Of a stretch of DNA of 64,000 nucleotides, positions 9,826 to 18,734 are shown in pieces. Made by a program: the position numbers and the translations under genes. The stretch comes from an uncultured Verrucomicrobia subdivision 3 bacterium (GTDB lineage Bacteria; Verrucomicrobiota; Verrucomicrobiia; Limisphaerales; DASXHY01), in NCBI GenBank assembly GCA_937890005.1, contig CALBZA010000004.1:62001-126000 (forward strand). Reading direction: 5' to 3'. Under the pieces are notes generated by a model. The model was given only the letters and a program-made list of their open reading frames with translations. It had not been told where the DNA came from and did no database searches. The first letter of the stretch is position 1; every line of letters starts with the position of its first letter.

Positions 9826-10947
9826 TCAGGCAGCGATGGAACGAGCTTGAACGGCAGACGAAACCGCTTTGTGAAGCGGCGTCCGGGCATGAAGCGTCAC
9901 CAGCTTTGCCGCACGCGCATACGTTCTCGCGGAGTAAACTTCCCGCGCCAACGACGCGACATGCTGTTTCGTCAGGCTGCCGCCCAGCGGCGCACAGCTG
10001 ACGAGCTGTTCAGCAATCCATTCGAGTTTGGCTGTGTCGGGATCATTGGCCCGGAATCGATGGAAAACATTCAGTCCAAGCGGATGATTGCCGCGCGAGT
10101 CCCACGTGCTGAACGGCCCGCCAATTCCCGGCAAAATGCAATCCGCCGGCGCATCCACGTATTTCGCCCCGGAAATCAGGCTGGCCACTGAACGCCGGTT
10201 CCATGGGCGATCACAAAACTCGCATGCTTCGATGAGCGCCGCGATCAGACGTTGATGTTCGTCGGTGCGTTCCGTGGCGAATTCATTTCGCGTCATCACT
10301 ACCGTTTCCGGATGCAATGGAAGCAACTGGGATCCCGTGGCAACGCAGATTCCCAGGCCTGCCTGGACGGCGACGGAATTCCACGGTTCGCTCACACAGA
10401 AACCGTCGATGTAACCGAGCTTCAAAGTCGGATATATCTGCGCCGGTGGAACGACGACGATGCGAACGTCGGTTTCAGGATTGAGTCCAGTGCCTTGAAT
10501 CCATCGTCGCAGCAGAAAATGTTGGGTGGAACCAATTCCCGGCACTGCGAACGACAGGCGCGCCCGCGAGTGAACGGATTTCCTGGCCAATTGGAGCCGC
10601 GATCGCAAACCGCCTTCCCAAAGTTCCTTTGAAATGGTGATCGCATTGCCGCCAAGGCTCGTCACCATGCCTGCGCAATATCCGGAAACCTCTCCTCCCA
10701 GACCGAGGCGCATCATCAACGGCAGCGAAGCCGGTGCCTGCGCTGCGTCCAGGTCGCCACGATCCATCTGATCGCGAATCTCGGTCCAGCTCTTGAGACG
10801 CTTCAATTCGACCTGGAGACCGTATTTGGCGAAGTAGCCCAGTTCCCGGGCGATGACGAGAGGGGCGCAATCGTTTACCGGCAACAAGCCCACTCTCAGG
10901 ATTTCTCCCCGTTTAACTACTTCGAAAATCGGGCGATTTCGTTTCAT
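9826..10947 (-). CDS. Signal-less NrtA/NasS-like nitrate-binding protein, copy 1
   Basis: A 373-residue member of the NrtA/CmpA/NasS family (periplasmic-binding-protein fold for nitrate, nitrite or bicarbonate). The family signatures are present: RVGLLPVNDCAPLVIA near the N-terminus, then VVVPPAQ and IDGFCVSEPWNS. I chose the start at MKRNRPIFEVV because the conserved fold begins just after it; an upstream Met at 10989 gives only 14 more basic residues. There is no Sec or Tat signal peptide and no lipobox, so it should be cytosolic, like the nitrate sensor NasS rather than the transporter NrtA. A CEFC motif lies near residues 242-245. It is divergent from the histidine kinase at 11283. No NasT (ANTAR) gene is adjacent. 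A sensor role is inferred. Confidence 0.8.
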   Translation of the reverse strand: MKRNRPIFEVVKRGEILRVGLLPVNDCAPLVIARELGYFAKYGLQVELKRLKSWTEIRDQMDRGDLDAAQAPASLPLMMRLGLGGEVSGYCAGMVTSLGGNAITISKELWEGGLRSRLQLARKSVHSRARLSFAVPGIGSTQHFLLRRWIQGTGLNPETDVRIVVVPPAQIYPTLKLGYIDGFCVSEPWNSVAVQAGLGICVATGSQLLPLHPETVVMTRNEFATERTDEHQRLIAALIEACEFCDRPWNRRSVASLISGAKYVDAPADCILPGIGGPFSTWDSRGNHPLGLNVFHRFRANDPDTAKLEWIAEQLVSCAPLGGSLTKQHVASLAREVYSARTYARAAKLVTLHARTPLHKAVSSAVQARSIAA

Positions 10948-11282
10948 GCATCCCTTCAAGCAACCTGCGAGCCGAGCCGCGAAAGGCATCGGTAAAGCCC
11001 GGATGAAATCTTTTCACGACTCGTCAAAACGCCAATTACGACGAGATACACGCCGGAACGCACCGTGCTGATGAATCGGCGCGAACTCGGTTGCACAATT
11101 ATGGCGTTTCTGAACTGGCAAACACCTATCGCGTTTTGATCAGGCTGATCAAAGATGGAGATTAACCGCTGTCATCAATTTTATTTACCCGATCGAAGTT
11201 CGTTGCCTTGCGGCAGCGCAACGGTCAGCATGAACGTCGTCTGTGGCAGCATGTGGATTTCAACATCGATCGGTATTTCCCC
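10948..11282. promoter_or_regulatory. Divergent intergenic region between nasS-like 1 and the hybrid kinase
   Basis: There is no gene in these 335 bp. It must hold the promoters for both divergent genes. The clearest structure is the perfect dyad TTTGATCA-GGC-TGATCAAA at 11135-11153. No good sigma-54 box with GG-N10-GC spacing was found here. Confidence 0.4.
11135..11153. promoter_or_regulatory. Perfect 8+8 bp dyad, candidate operator
   Basis: TTTGATCA and TGATCAAA are exact inverted copies separated by GGC, about 130 bp before the kinase start and 188 bp before the NasS-like start. The symmetry and position suit a dimeric transcription factor site. The factor is unknown. Confidence 0.35.
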
Positions 11283-14200
11283 ATGAGCACCTGGAAGAAG
11301 CGCACTCTGCTTCGTGTGGCTATTACGACAGCGGCCCTTTATGCCGTCGTCGGCTCACTCTGGATTCTGGCGTCCGACGCGGTCCTGCATTCCATTGTGC
11401 GCGATGTCGCGCTCGCCCACAAAATTGAGGTTTACAAAGGCTGGGCCTTCATCCTGGTTACCTCGCTCCTGCTTTATATCACGCTTCGCGGACAACTGGC
11501 CCGCTGGGACAAAGAGGCCTCTGCGCGGCGCGCCGCGACCGAAGCCTTGAAACAGAGCGAAGAGCGGTATCGGCTGACGATGAACAGCATCCGCGACGTC
11601 ATTTTCCAGTCCGATGCCGCGGGCCATTGGACGTTCCTGAGTCAACCTTGGGAGGAAATCACCGGATTCACCGTCCAGGAAACGCTCGGGAAATCCTACC
11701 TCGATTTTGTCGTTGCCGAAGATCGTGAGGAAAACGCCCGAATGTTCCGCGAGCTGATCCAGCGTGAAAAGGAATTTTGCCAGCATCCCGTCCGTTACCT
11801 GAAGAAACAGGGCGGCTTCTGCTGGGTGGAGGTTCACGCGCGGCTGATCATCGATGCCTCCAACCGCGTCATCGGCACGGCCGGAAGCCTGAGGGACATC
11901 ACCGCGCGCCAGGAGATGGATGCCAGCCTCCGGAAATTCGAGGAGCATCTTCAACAGGCCGCGAAAGCCGCCGGCGTCGGCACGTTCGAACACAATCACC
12001 TCACCGGCGAAATGTACCTGTCTCCACTCATGCGTGAGGCCCACGGCTTTCGCGACGATGAACGGATCACGGCCGAAACGCTGATGAGCCGGATCTTTCC
12101 AGAAGACCGGGAGCGCGCTGCCGAGAACCTGGCTCGGGCCCACCATTCCTCCGGCAGCGAGAAGCACTTTGTCGCCGAACACCGCATCCAACTTCCCCAT
12201 GGTGAGATTCGCTGGATGCGAGTGATTTCGAAAACGTCCTTCGAAGGCTCGCCGCCGTCACTTCGAGCCGTCCGCACCCTTGGCGCCTGCGTGGACATCA
12301 CGGAAACGAAACGGGCCGAAGAAGCGCTGCGCGAACGCGAAGCCCAGTATCGCGCGGTGATTGAGACCTCCGCGGACGGGTTCCTGATTCTCGACATGGA
12401 CGGCCGCGTGCTCGAAACCAACGATGCCTACGTCCGGCGTTCGGGCTACTCGCGCGACGAGCTGCTTCGGATGAACATTTCCGACCTCGACAATCTGCTG
12501 GACCCGGAACAGACGCTGCAACGCATCCGGACCGTCGCCCGCGACGGCTACGCCCTGTTCGAAACACTTCATCGCACAAAGGACGGAACGATCTGGCAGG
12601 CTGAAGCGGACATTTCGTTCTGGCCAATTTCCGGCGGACGATTGTTCGTTTTCGTTCGCGACATCAATCAACGCAAACGTTCCGAAGCGCTGCTCAGAAC
12701 CCGCGCCGAGCTTTCACGCATCGCTGAAAACGACACGATCGAAAATCTCCTGAAGCTCGCGCTGGATCGGATGGAAATCTTTACCGGCAGCCGCATCAGC
12801 TGCGTGCATCTGCTCGACACCACGCAGTCACAAGTCACGCTCCACGTCTGTTCCACCGCCACCTGCGCGGTGTTGAAGAATCCTCTTCCGGCCCCGATCC
12901 CGGTCGCAGCCTCGCCCTTGCTCAATGAGTGCGTTCGAACTCACGGGCCGGTCATGGAGAACAGCACGCCACCGTCCGATCCATTCCTGCTTTCGTCCAA
13001 TTCCGGGTTCACGTTGCAGCGGCGGTTGAGCGTGCCGGTGATTCGTGAAGGCACGGTGACGGCGATCGTTTGCGTCGGAAACAAATCCTCCGACTTCAAC
13101 GCCGAGGACCTTGCCGCGGTGGAAGCGATCTCCGGCGCAATCATGGATCTCGTGGAACGCAAACGGGCGGAGGACGCGCTTCGCGAAAGCGAAGAGCGCA
13201 ACCGTGCGCTGGTGGAAACCTCCTTTGACTGGATCTGGGAAGTCGATGCCGATCTACGCTACACCTATTCCAGCCCGCGGATTTCAGCGTTGCTCGGATA
13301 CGAACCGGAGGAACTGATCGGACGCAGGTCATTCGACTTCATGAAACCGGAGGAGGCCGCGCGGATGCGTCCGATAATCTCAGCAGCGTTCTCCCGTCGC
13401 GAACCGTTTGCGGCCGTGGAGAAGGAATACGTTCACCGCAACGGCCACGCCGTTTTCTTCGAGTCGAGCGGCGTGCCTGTGTTCGGACCCGGCAACGTGT
13501 TCAAAGGTTATCGCGGCAGTGATCGCAACATTACCGAACGCAAGCTGGCCGAACGGGAACGTCAGATCCTCGAAGCCCAGCTGCGGCAGGCGCAGAAAAT
13601 GGAGGCGATCGGAACGCTCGCCGGCGGAGTGGCGCACGATTTCAACAACATCCTCACTGTCATCCACGGCAACGCCTCACTGCTCCTGGCCGGCAACCTC
13701 AAGTCGCTGGATCCCAATGAATGCGCGCAACAGATTGTCCGCGCCGCCGAACGTGCCGCCGGTCTTACACGCCAGCTGCTCATGTTCAGCCGCAAACAGG
13801 TAATGCAGCTCTCGAACGTCAACCTCAACGACGTCGTTGGCAACCTGACCAAGATGCTCCAACGCATTCTCGGCGAAGACATCACGCTCCAGACCACCTA
13901 CGCCCCCCAACTGAATTCCATTCGTGGTGACACGGGAATGATCGAACAGATTTTGTTGAACCTGGTGGTGAACGCACGCGACGCCATGCCGAAAGGCGGC
14001 ACGCTGACAGTTGCCACTGGCAAGGAGCAACTCACGGAACAGGATGCGCAACGTCAGCCTGACGCGCGGCCTGGCAATTACGTCTGGCTGAAAGTCACGG
14101 ACACGGGAACAGGAATTCGTCCTGAAATTCTGCCGCGGATTTTCGAACCGTTTTTCACGACGAAAGAAGTGGGGAAGGGGACGGGCCTTGGCCTCGCCAC

Positions 14201-14744
14201 CGTTTACGGAATCGTCAAACAGCATCGTGGTTGGCTCACAGTGGATACCGCGTTGAACAAGGGATCTTCGTTCTGCATCTTCTTCCCTGCGCTCGCCAGT
14301 CCTTCCGCGACTCCGCGCAAAGATTCCATTCATAAGCCTCTGATCACCGGAACCGAAACGATCCTGGCAGTTGAAGATGATCCGGCCGTGCGCAAATTGA
14401 TGGTCTCGGTGCTGGAACGCTGCGGATATCGCGTCCTCCAAGCGCCATCGGGCCGCGCCGCTCTCGATCTCTGGCGCGAGCACGGGAATGAAGTCGCCCT
14501 CCTGCTCACCGATGTGGTGATGCCCGATGGAGTCACCGGCTTTCAGCTTGCGGAAAAACTGAAGCAGGAACGCCCCTCACTCAAAGTGATCTTTGTCACC
14601 GGCTACAGCGCCGATCTCGCGGACAAGGGGACTTCGCTGGTGGAAGGAGTCAATTTCCTGCAGAAACCTTTCCCACCCGAATCGCTCGCACGAGCTCTCA
14701 GAGCCCAGCTCGATGCCACCGTTCAGGATGCGGTCAGACGCTGA
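11283..14744 (+). CDS. Hybrid multi-PAS/GAF sensor histidine kinase with C-terminal receiver
   Basis: A 1,153-residue membrane kinase. Two N-terminal membrane helices (about 9-31 and 52-69) are followed by three PAS domains (about 95-210, 220-340, 345-465), a GAF-like domain (about 480-625) and a fourth PAS (about 640-760). The HisKA domain has its H-box in GGVAHDFNNIL with phospho-acceptor His785. The HATPase domain (NARDAMP, DTGTGIRPEILPRIFEPFF, GTGLGLATVYGIV) and a receiver domain with Asp1077 (LLLTDVVMPDG) complete it. I use the start MSTWKKRTLL; a start 75 bp upstream would add a non-conserved tail before the first helix. It lies between two NasS-like genes and converges on the second with an 11-bp overlap. 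A role in nitrate or nitrogen signalling is inferred from this context only. Confidence 0.9.
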   Translation: MSTWKKRTLLRVAITTAALYAVVGSLWILASDAVLHSIVRDVALAHKIEVYKGWAFILVTSLLLYITLRGQLARWDKEASARRAATEALKQSEERYRLTMNSIRDVIFQSDAAGHWTFLSQPWEEITGFTVQETLGKSYLDFVVAEDREENARMFRELIQREKEFCQHPVRYLKKQGGFCWVEVHARLIIDASNRVIGTAGSLRDITARQEMDASLRKFEEHLQQAAKAAGVGTFEHNHLTGEMYLSPLMREAHGFRDDERITAETLMSRIFPEDRERAAENLARAHHSSGSEKHFVAEHRIQLPHGEIRWMRVISKTSFEGSPPSLRAVRTLGACVDITETKRAEEALREREAQYRAVIETSADGFLILDMDGRVLETNDAYVRRSGYSRDELLRMNISDLDNLLDPEQTLQRIRTVARDGYALFETLHRTKDGTIWQAEADISFWPISGGRLFVFVRDINQRKRSEALLRTRAELSRIAENDTIENLLKLALDRMEIFTGSRISCVHLLDTTQSQVTLHVCSTATCAVLKNPLPAPIPVAASPLLNECVRTHGPVMENSTPPSDPFLLSSNSGFTLQRRLSVPVIREGTVTAIVCVGNKSSDFNAEDLAAVEAISGAIMDLVERKRAEDALRESEERNRALVETSFDWIWEVDADLRYTYSSPRISALLGYEPEELIGRRSFDFMKPEEAARMRPIISAAFSRREPFAAVEKEYVHRNGHAVFFESSGVPVFGPGNVFKGYRGSDRNITERKLAERERQILEAQLRQAQKMEAIGTLAGGVAHDFNNILTVIHGNASLLLAGNLKSLDPNECAQQIVRAAERAAGLTRQLLMFSRKQVMQLSNVNLNDVVGNLTKMLQRILGEDITLQTTYAPQLNSIRGDTGMIEQILLNLVVNARDAMPKGGTLTVATGKEQLTEQDAQRQPDARPGNYVWLKVTDTGTGIRPEILPRIFEPFFTTKEVGKGTGLGLATVYGIVKQHRGWLTVDTALNKGSSFCIFFPALASPSATPRKDSIHKPLITGTETILAVEDDPAVRKLMVSVLERCGYRVLQAPSGRAALDLWREHGNEVALLLTDVVMPDGVTGFQLAEKLKQERPSLKVIFVTGYSADLADKGTSLVEGVNFLQKPFPPESLARALRAQLDATVQDAVRR

Positions 14745-15828
14745 TCGTTGACCCGGCGCTCTCGGCTTCGCTCTTCAACTCGGCATCGACGCGCTTCATT
14801 GCACGCTCGAAGATGTCCCGGCGAAAAACATTTTTGATCATCGGCGCATGTTTCAGCGAGCTGGAGCAGAGGACATTCTCCTCCATCAATTCGTAAAGAC
14901 GCTCGACCAGCCACGATGCTTTTGAATCGCTCGGATCATTCGCCTTGTATCCGTGAAACACCATTGATCTCGCTGCGGTATGTTCCGGGAATGGAAGCGG
15001 ATCGGAGTTTCCTTCCAATCCGTGCTGAATCGATTCCGCCGGCGCATTCACATATTGCGGGAGGCTCAGCATTGTTGCGAGCTGGCCATGGTTCGCTTTC
15101 TGATCGCAAAAGGCGCAGCTTTCCAGCAATGCGGCGATCAAACGTTCATGTTCATCCGCGCGTTCATCCGCAAAGTCGCGTCGCACCATCAACACTTTCT
15201 CCGGATGCAACGGCGCGATTCCCGCGCTCGTCGTCAGGCACTTGCCAGCCCCGGATTCCACTGCGAGTGAATTCCATGGTTCCCCGCCACAGAACCCGTC
15301 GATGTATCCCAGCTTCAACATTGGAAACAGCTGCGCCGGTGGAACGACGACAACCCGCACTTCAATTCCCGGAATCAGCCCGCCCTGTTTCAGCCAGTCG
15401 CGCAAAACGAAGTAAGCGGGCGAATGCGGAAATACCACGCCAAGTGTGAAGGTGCGGCGTCCCCATCGGCGATACACGAGTTCGCGCAGCGTCGCGGCAT
15501 CCGTCACGCCCTCCGATGCCAGCTCTTTGGATACCGTGATCGCATTGCCCTGCAGGCTGAGTACCAGACCCGCCACGCAGGCGCATCGGTCCGAATCCAA
15601 TCCCAAATTCGTTATAAACGGCAATGTTGCCGGGGCATGAACCGCGTCCAGTTCTCCGTCGATGATCTTGTCCCGGATGCTTGCCCATCGTGTCTCCCGG
15701 TGCAGCTCCACCGTCAGTTCATACTTCTCGAACAGTCCTGATTCCTTCGCGGCGACGATCGGCGCGCAATCGGCATCGGAGATGAACCCGACCTGCAACC
15801 TGCCCGGATCTGCTCCACTCTTGTTCAT
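14734..15828 (-). CDS. Signal-less NrtA/NasS-like nitrate-binding protein, copy 2
   Basis: A 364-residue NrtA/NasS-family protein with the same signatures as copy 1: LQVGFISDADCAPIVAAKE at the N-terminus, VVVPPAQLFPMLKLGYIDGF, then GGEPWNSLAVESG. The start MNKSGADPGRLQVGF is preferred because the fold begins at RLQVGF; an upstream Met at 15903 would add 25 residues that do not look like a signal. The absence of a signal peptide again suggests a cytosolic sensor. A CAFC motif occurs at the same place as CEFC in copies 1 and 3. Its 3' end overlaps the convergent histidine kinase by 11 bp. Copy 1 is only about 5 kb away, so this may be an old duplication split by the kinase gene. Confidence 0.8.
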   Translation of the reverse strand: MNKSGADPGRLQVGFISDADCAPIVAAKESGLFEKYELTVELHRETRWASIRDKIIDGELDAVHAPATLPFITNLGLDSDRCACVAGLVLSLQGNAITVSKELASEGVTDAATLRELVYRRWGRRTFTLGVVFPHSPAYFVLRDWLKQGGLIPGIEVRVVVVPPAQLFPMLKLGYIDGFCGGEPWNSLAVESGAGKCLTTSAGIAPLHPEKVLMVRRDFADERADEHERLIAALLESCAFCDQKANHGQLATMLSLPQYVNAPAESIQHGLEGNSDPLPFPEHTAARSMVFHGYKANDPSDSKASWLVERLYELMEENVLCSSSLKHAPMIKNVFRRDIFERAMKRVDAELKSEAESAGSTISV

Positions 15829-16448
15829 ACGCACACACCACGCGCCAGCCGAATTCCATGTCCATTTCCATTTTGTCAGCAGGCCGGTGCTGCAGAGATA
15901 CACCTCTGCAACTGTCCGGCCTGCCGCAGTTCAGCTTGACGCTGCAATACCTTGAGCAACACGGATGCCGAGAGTTTTGTCAGGAAGCAGTCGATGTGCA
16001 GGAGTTGCGACTTTCATGTGATGTCATCGGGCTTCCGCACGTTTTTTTCCTCGCCCAAACGCGTCTGAAACAATTCGTTCGCGAGCCGTGTGACATGGCT
16101 TGTTCTGTTCACGCTGGCCAAACAACACCGAAGTTATTCCCAGCGCGAAACAACACAGAAAATTTTCGCTCTGGGGCAAAAACCGGCTTGAGAAAAACCT
16201 CATCTGGTCGATACTCCCTGCAGCGCGAAAATCAGTTTGCGCTCTGATCTTTGGAATAGAATTCCGACTCCGGCAAAGCTGGAGACCAGAATTTCCCTGC
16301 CTATGCTCGTGATGCGAAACTATGTCCTTGGACCGTAGTTAAAATCCTGAGGGACTTTAACCGTGGTGGTTGCCGACAGGCCTTGACTGGAAGTCGAATG
16401 CCATCCGGCGGGTCCCCACCTGTTTCGAACAAGTTCAAAGGAACTTTT
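15829..16448. other. 620-bp intergenic region, no gene seen
   Basis: This stretch lies between the end of narB and the start of the second NasS-like gene, both on the minus strand. No open frame here has convincing coding character. It should hold the narB 3' end and the nasS-like promoter. I see no clear intrinsic terminator, tRNA or repeat. Confidence 0.5.
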
Positions 16449-18734
16449 TCACACGGCACTGGCGGGGTTCTTTTTTGTACGGATCGCGAACTCCCGCCCT
16501 CCGCCAGCCGGCTCAATCTTCACCGCGCAATATTTGAAACTCGGTTGTCGCGAATACGGATCGAACTCCGAATTCGTCAGCCGGTTCGTGATCCCGTAAT
16601 GCATCGGAATAAAGAGCTGGCCGGCTTGAACCGTCGATGTCACGAACGCGACGCATTCCACGCGTCCGCGACGCGAACTCACGGCCACCGGTGCATTCGG
16701 GCCAATGCCCAGTCTCTCCGCATCCGCCGGATTGATCTCCACGTAGGCATTCGCCGGATACAGTTTTCTCAACACATCCGATTTTCCCGTTCGCGTGTTC
16801 GTGTGCCACTGCGCCGATGTGCCGCGTCCTGTCAGCAGGATGAACGGATATTCCGAATCCACCGGCTCCGCCATCGACCGCGGCCGCTCGAACACGAACC
16901 GCGCCCGACCGTCCGGATGAAAAAACCTCCCGTCCTCAAACAACCTCCGCTCCTGCTCCGGCCTCCGATCCCTGCTCTCTGCTCCTTGCTCCTTGCTCCC
17001 TTCTTCTTTCCTTCCAGCCCACGGCCATTGCACCCCGCCGCACTCGTCGATCATCCGGTAATCCTCGATCCCGCTGAAGTCACAAGGCTGGCCCGCGGAA
17101 ACACGTTTCAGAATCTGAAACGCGGCTTCAGGTGAGTTCCATTCCCGGAACAATTCACCACAACCCCATGCGTTGGCGGCCAGCCTGAAAATGTTGAAAT
17201 CGCTCAGCGCCTGTCCCGGCGCGCGCGCGACGCGTTTGACCAATCCGATTCTCCGTTCGCTGTTGATGAACGTTCCCTCCTTTTCACCCCAGCCCGCCGC
17301 CGGAAGGAATAGATCCGCGTGCGCCGCGGTTTCCGTCGTAGAGAACATGTCCTGCACCACCAGGAACTCCAGTTTGCCCATCAGCCTTTTGAATCGCTCC
17401 TGATCGACCCACGAATGCGCCGAGTTCGTCGCGATCACCCACAGCCCCTTGATCGTGCCCGCTTCAATACCTTCCACGATCTGATCGTAAGCCCACGAGT
17501 TCTGCGATGGGATGCGCTCGACCGGAATGTTCAGAATCGATGCCGTGATCTCGCGATGCTCTGCGTTCGCGAAGTCACGCCCGCCCAACAGACTCGTCAC
17601 ATTCGCAAACAGCCGTGAGCCCATGGCATTGCACTGGCCGGTGATGGAGTTCGCGCCGGTGCCCGGTCTGCCAATGTTTCCCGTCATCAACGCGAGATTG
17701 ATGATCGCCTGCGCAGTCCGGGTGGATTCGTGTCCCTGATTCACACCCATCGTCCACCAGAAACTCACCGCCTCGCCTGCATGAATCGCTTCGGCGAAGC
17801 GGATGATTTCGCCCACGGTAAGTCCTGTCTCCGACGCCACCTTGTCCGGTGTGAACTCGCGCACGAATTCCGCAAACGCATCAAATCCGCTCGTGCTGCG
17901 TTCGATGAACCCCCGGTCAATCCAGCCTCGGCAGATCAACAGATGCGCGATGCCATACAGCAGTGTGAGATCGGATTTCGGCCGAATCGCCAGATGCTGC
18001 GTCGCGTTCATCGCGGTTTCCGTCCGGCGCGGATCGATCACGATGATCTTCGGCCGATTCGGATTTCGCATCACGCGCTGCCACAGGATCGGATGCGCGA
18101 TGCACGGATTCGCGCCGATGAAAACCAACGTGTCCGACAGTTCGAAATCAGCGTAAGTGAACGGCGGCGCGTCGAACCCGAAGCTCTGCTTGTACGCCAC
18201 ATGCGAAGTCGCCATGCACTGGCGCGTGTTGGAATCGCAGTGAATGCCCCCCATGCCGAACTTGAACACCGCACCCAGCAATGCCATCTCCTCCGTGCAC
18301 ATCTGGCCCGTGCTTAAATACGCGACGCTTTCATTTCCGTGCTTCGCCATGATTTCGCGAAAGCGTTGCGCGAACACTTCCATCGCACCGTTCCAGCTGA
18401 CCGGATGCAGATTGCCGTTCGCATCCCGCAGCATCGGCGTAGTCGCGCGATCCTCTGCCGACAGGCACGACAGCGCTTCCCAGCCTTTTGGGCACGCCAT
18501 GCCCAGGTTCACCGGGTAATCGGTCGTGGGCGACAGATTCACGGCGACGCCATTTTTCAAATGCACGTTCAAGCCGCAGCCGGTTGAACAGAAACCGCAG
18601 ACCATCGTGGTCGTCGCCTCCGGCTTCAATCGCGCGGGCACGCGACCGAGTCCGAATTCGCCGGGATGCAGCACCAGATCGGCGGTCAACGGACCGTTCC
18701 ACTGACGGAGCAGGGAATTGGCTTTTCCGTTCAT
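16449..18734 (-). CDS. narB: Assimilatory nitrate reductase, molybdopterin catalytic subunit
   Basis: A 761-residue Mo-bis-MGD enzyme of the NarB/NasA group that reduces nitrate to nitrite in the cytoplasm. Cys46, Cys49, Cys53 and Cys81 (CGFCSTGC then GMACPKGW) bind the N-terminal [4Fe-4S] cluster. The family cores ANPCIAHPILWQR, WTMGVNQG and the C-terminal dinucleotide-binding domain (LLTGRGTSAQWHT, MHYGITNRLT) are present. No Tat signal precedes the cluster, as expected for an assimilatory enzyme. The start MNGKANSLL is fixed by an ATGA overlap with the upstream dmsBC-like gene. A charged linker of about 35 residues near 565-600 (GRKEEGSKEQGAESR) is encoded by a simple repeat. Neighbouring nirA, mobA and nrt genes support nitrate over formate or DMSO as substrate. 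Confidence 0.85.
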   Translation of the reverse strand: MNGKANSLLRQWNGPLTADLVLHPGEFGLGRVPARLKPEATTTMVCGFCSTGCGLNVHLKNGVAVNLSPTTDYPVNLGMACPKGWEALSCLSAEDRATTPMLRDANGNLHPVSWNGAMEVFAQRFREIMAKHGNESVAYLSTGQMCTEEMALLGAVFKFGMGGIHCDSNTRQCMATSHVAYKQSFGFDAPPFTYADFELSDTLVFIGANPCIAHPILWQRVMRNPNRPKIIVIDPRRTETAMNATQHLAIRPKSDLTLLYGIAHLLICRGWIDRGFIERSTSGFDAFAEFVREFTPDKVASETGLTVGEIIRFAEAIHAGEAVSFWWTMGVNQGHESTRTAQAIINLALMTGNIGRPGTGANSITGQCNAMGSRLFANVTSLLGGRDFANAEHREITASILNIPVERIPSQNSWAYDQIVEGIEAGTIKGLWVIATNSAHSWVDQERFKRLMGKLEFLVVQDMFSTTETAAHADLFLPAAGWGEKEGTFINSERRIGLVKRVARAPGQALSDFNIFRLAANAWGCGELFREWNSPEAAFQILKRVSAGQPCDFSGIEDYRMIDECGGVQWPWAGRKEEGSKEQGAESRDRRPEQERRLFEDGRFFHPDGRARFVFERPRSMAEPVDSEYPFILLTGRGTSAQWHTNTRTGKSDVLRKLYPANAYVEINPADAERLGIGPNAPVAVSSRRGRVECVAFVTSTVQAGQLFIPMHYGITNRLTNSEFDPYSRQPSFKYCAVKIEPAGGGREFAIRTKKNPASAV
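16960..17020. repeat. Simple purine-rich repeat inside narB
   Basis: On the coding (minus) strand, units like GGAGCAAGGAGCA repeat in tandem and encode a Glu/Lys/Arg/Ser-rich linker between the catalytic core and the C-terminal domain of NarB. The frame is kept. Comparable low-complexity material sits in uvrC and in the 37242-37571 gap. Confidence 0.6.

Noticed and set aside
16960..17020. A possible CRISPR-like tandem
   Set aside because: The units are short, uneven and in frame inside narB; there are no spacers or cas genes.
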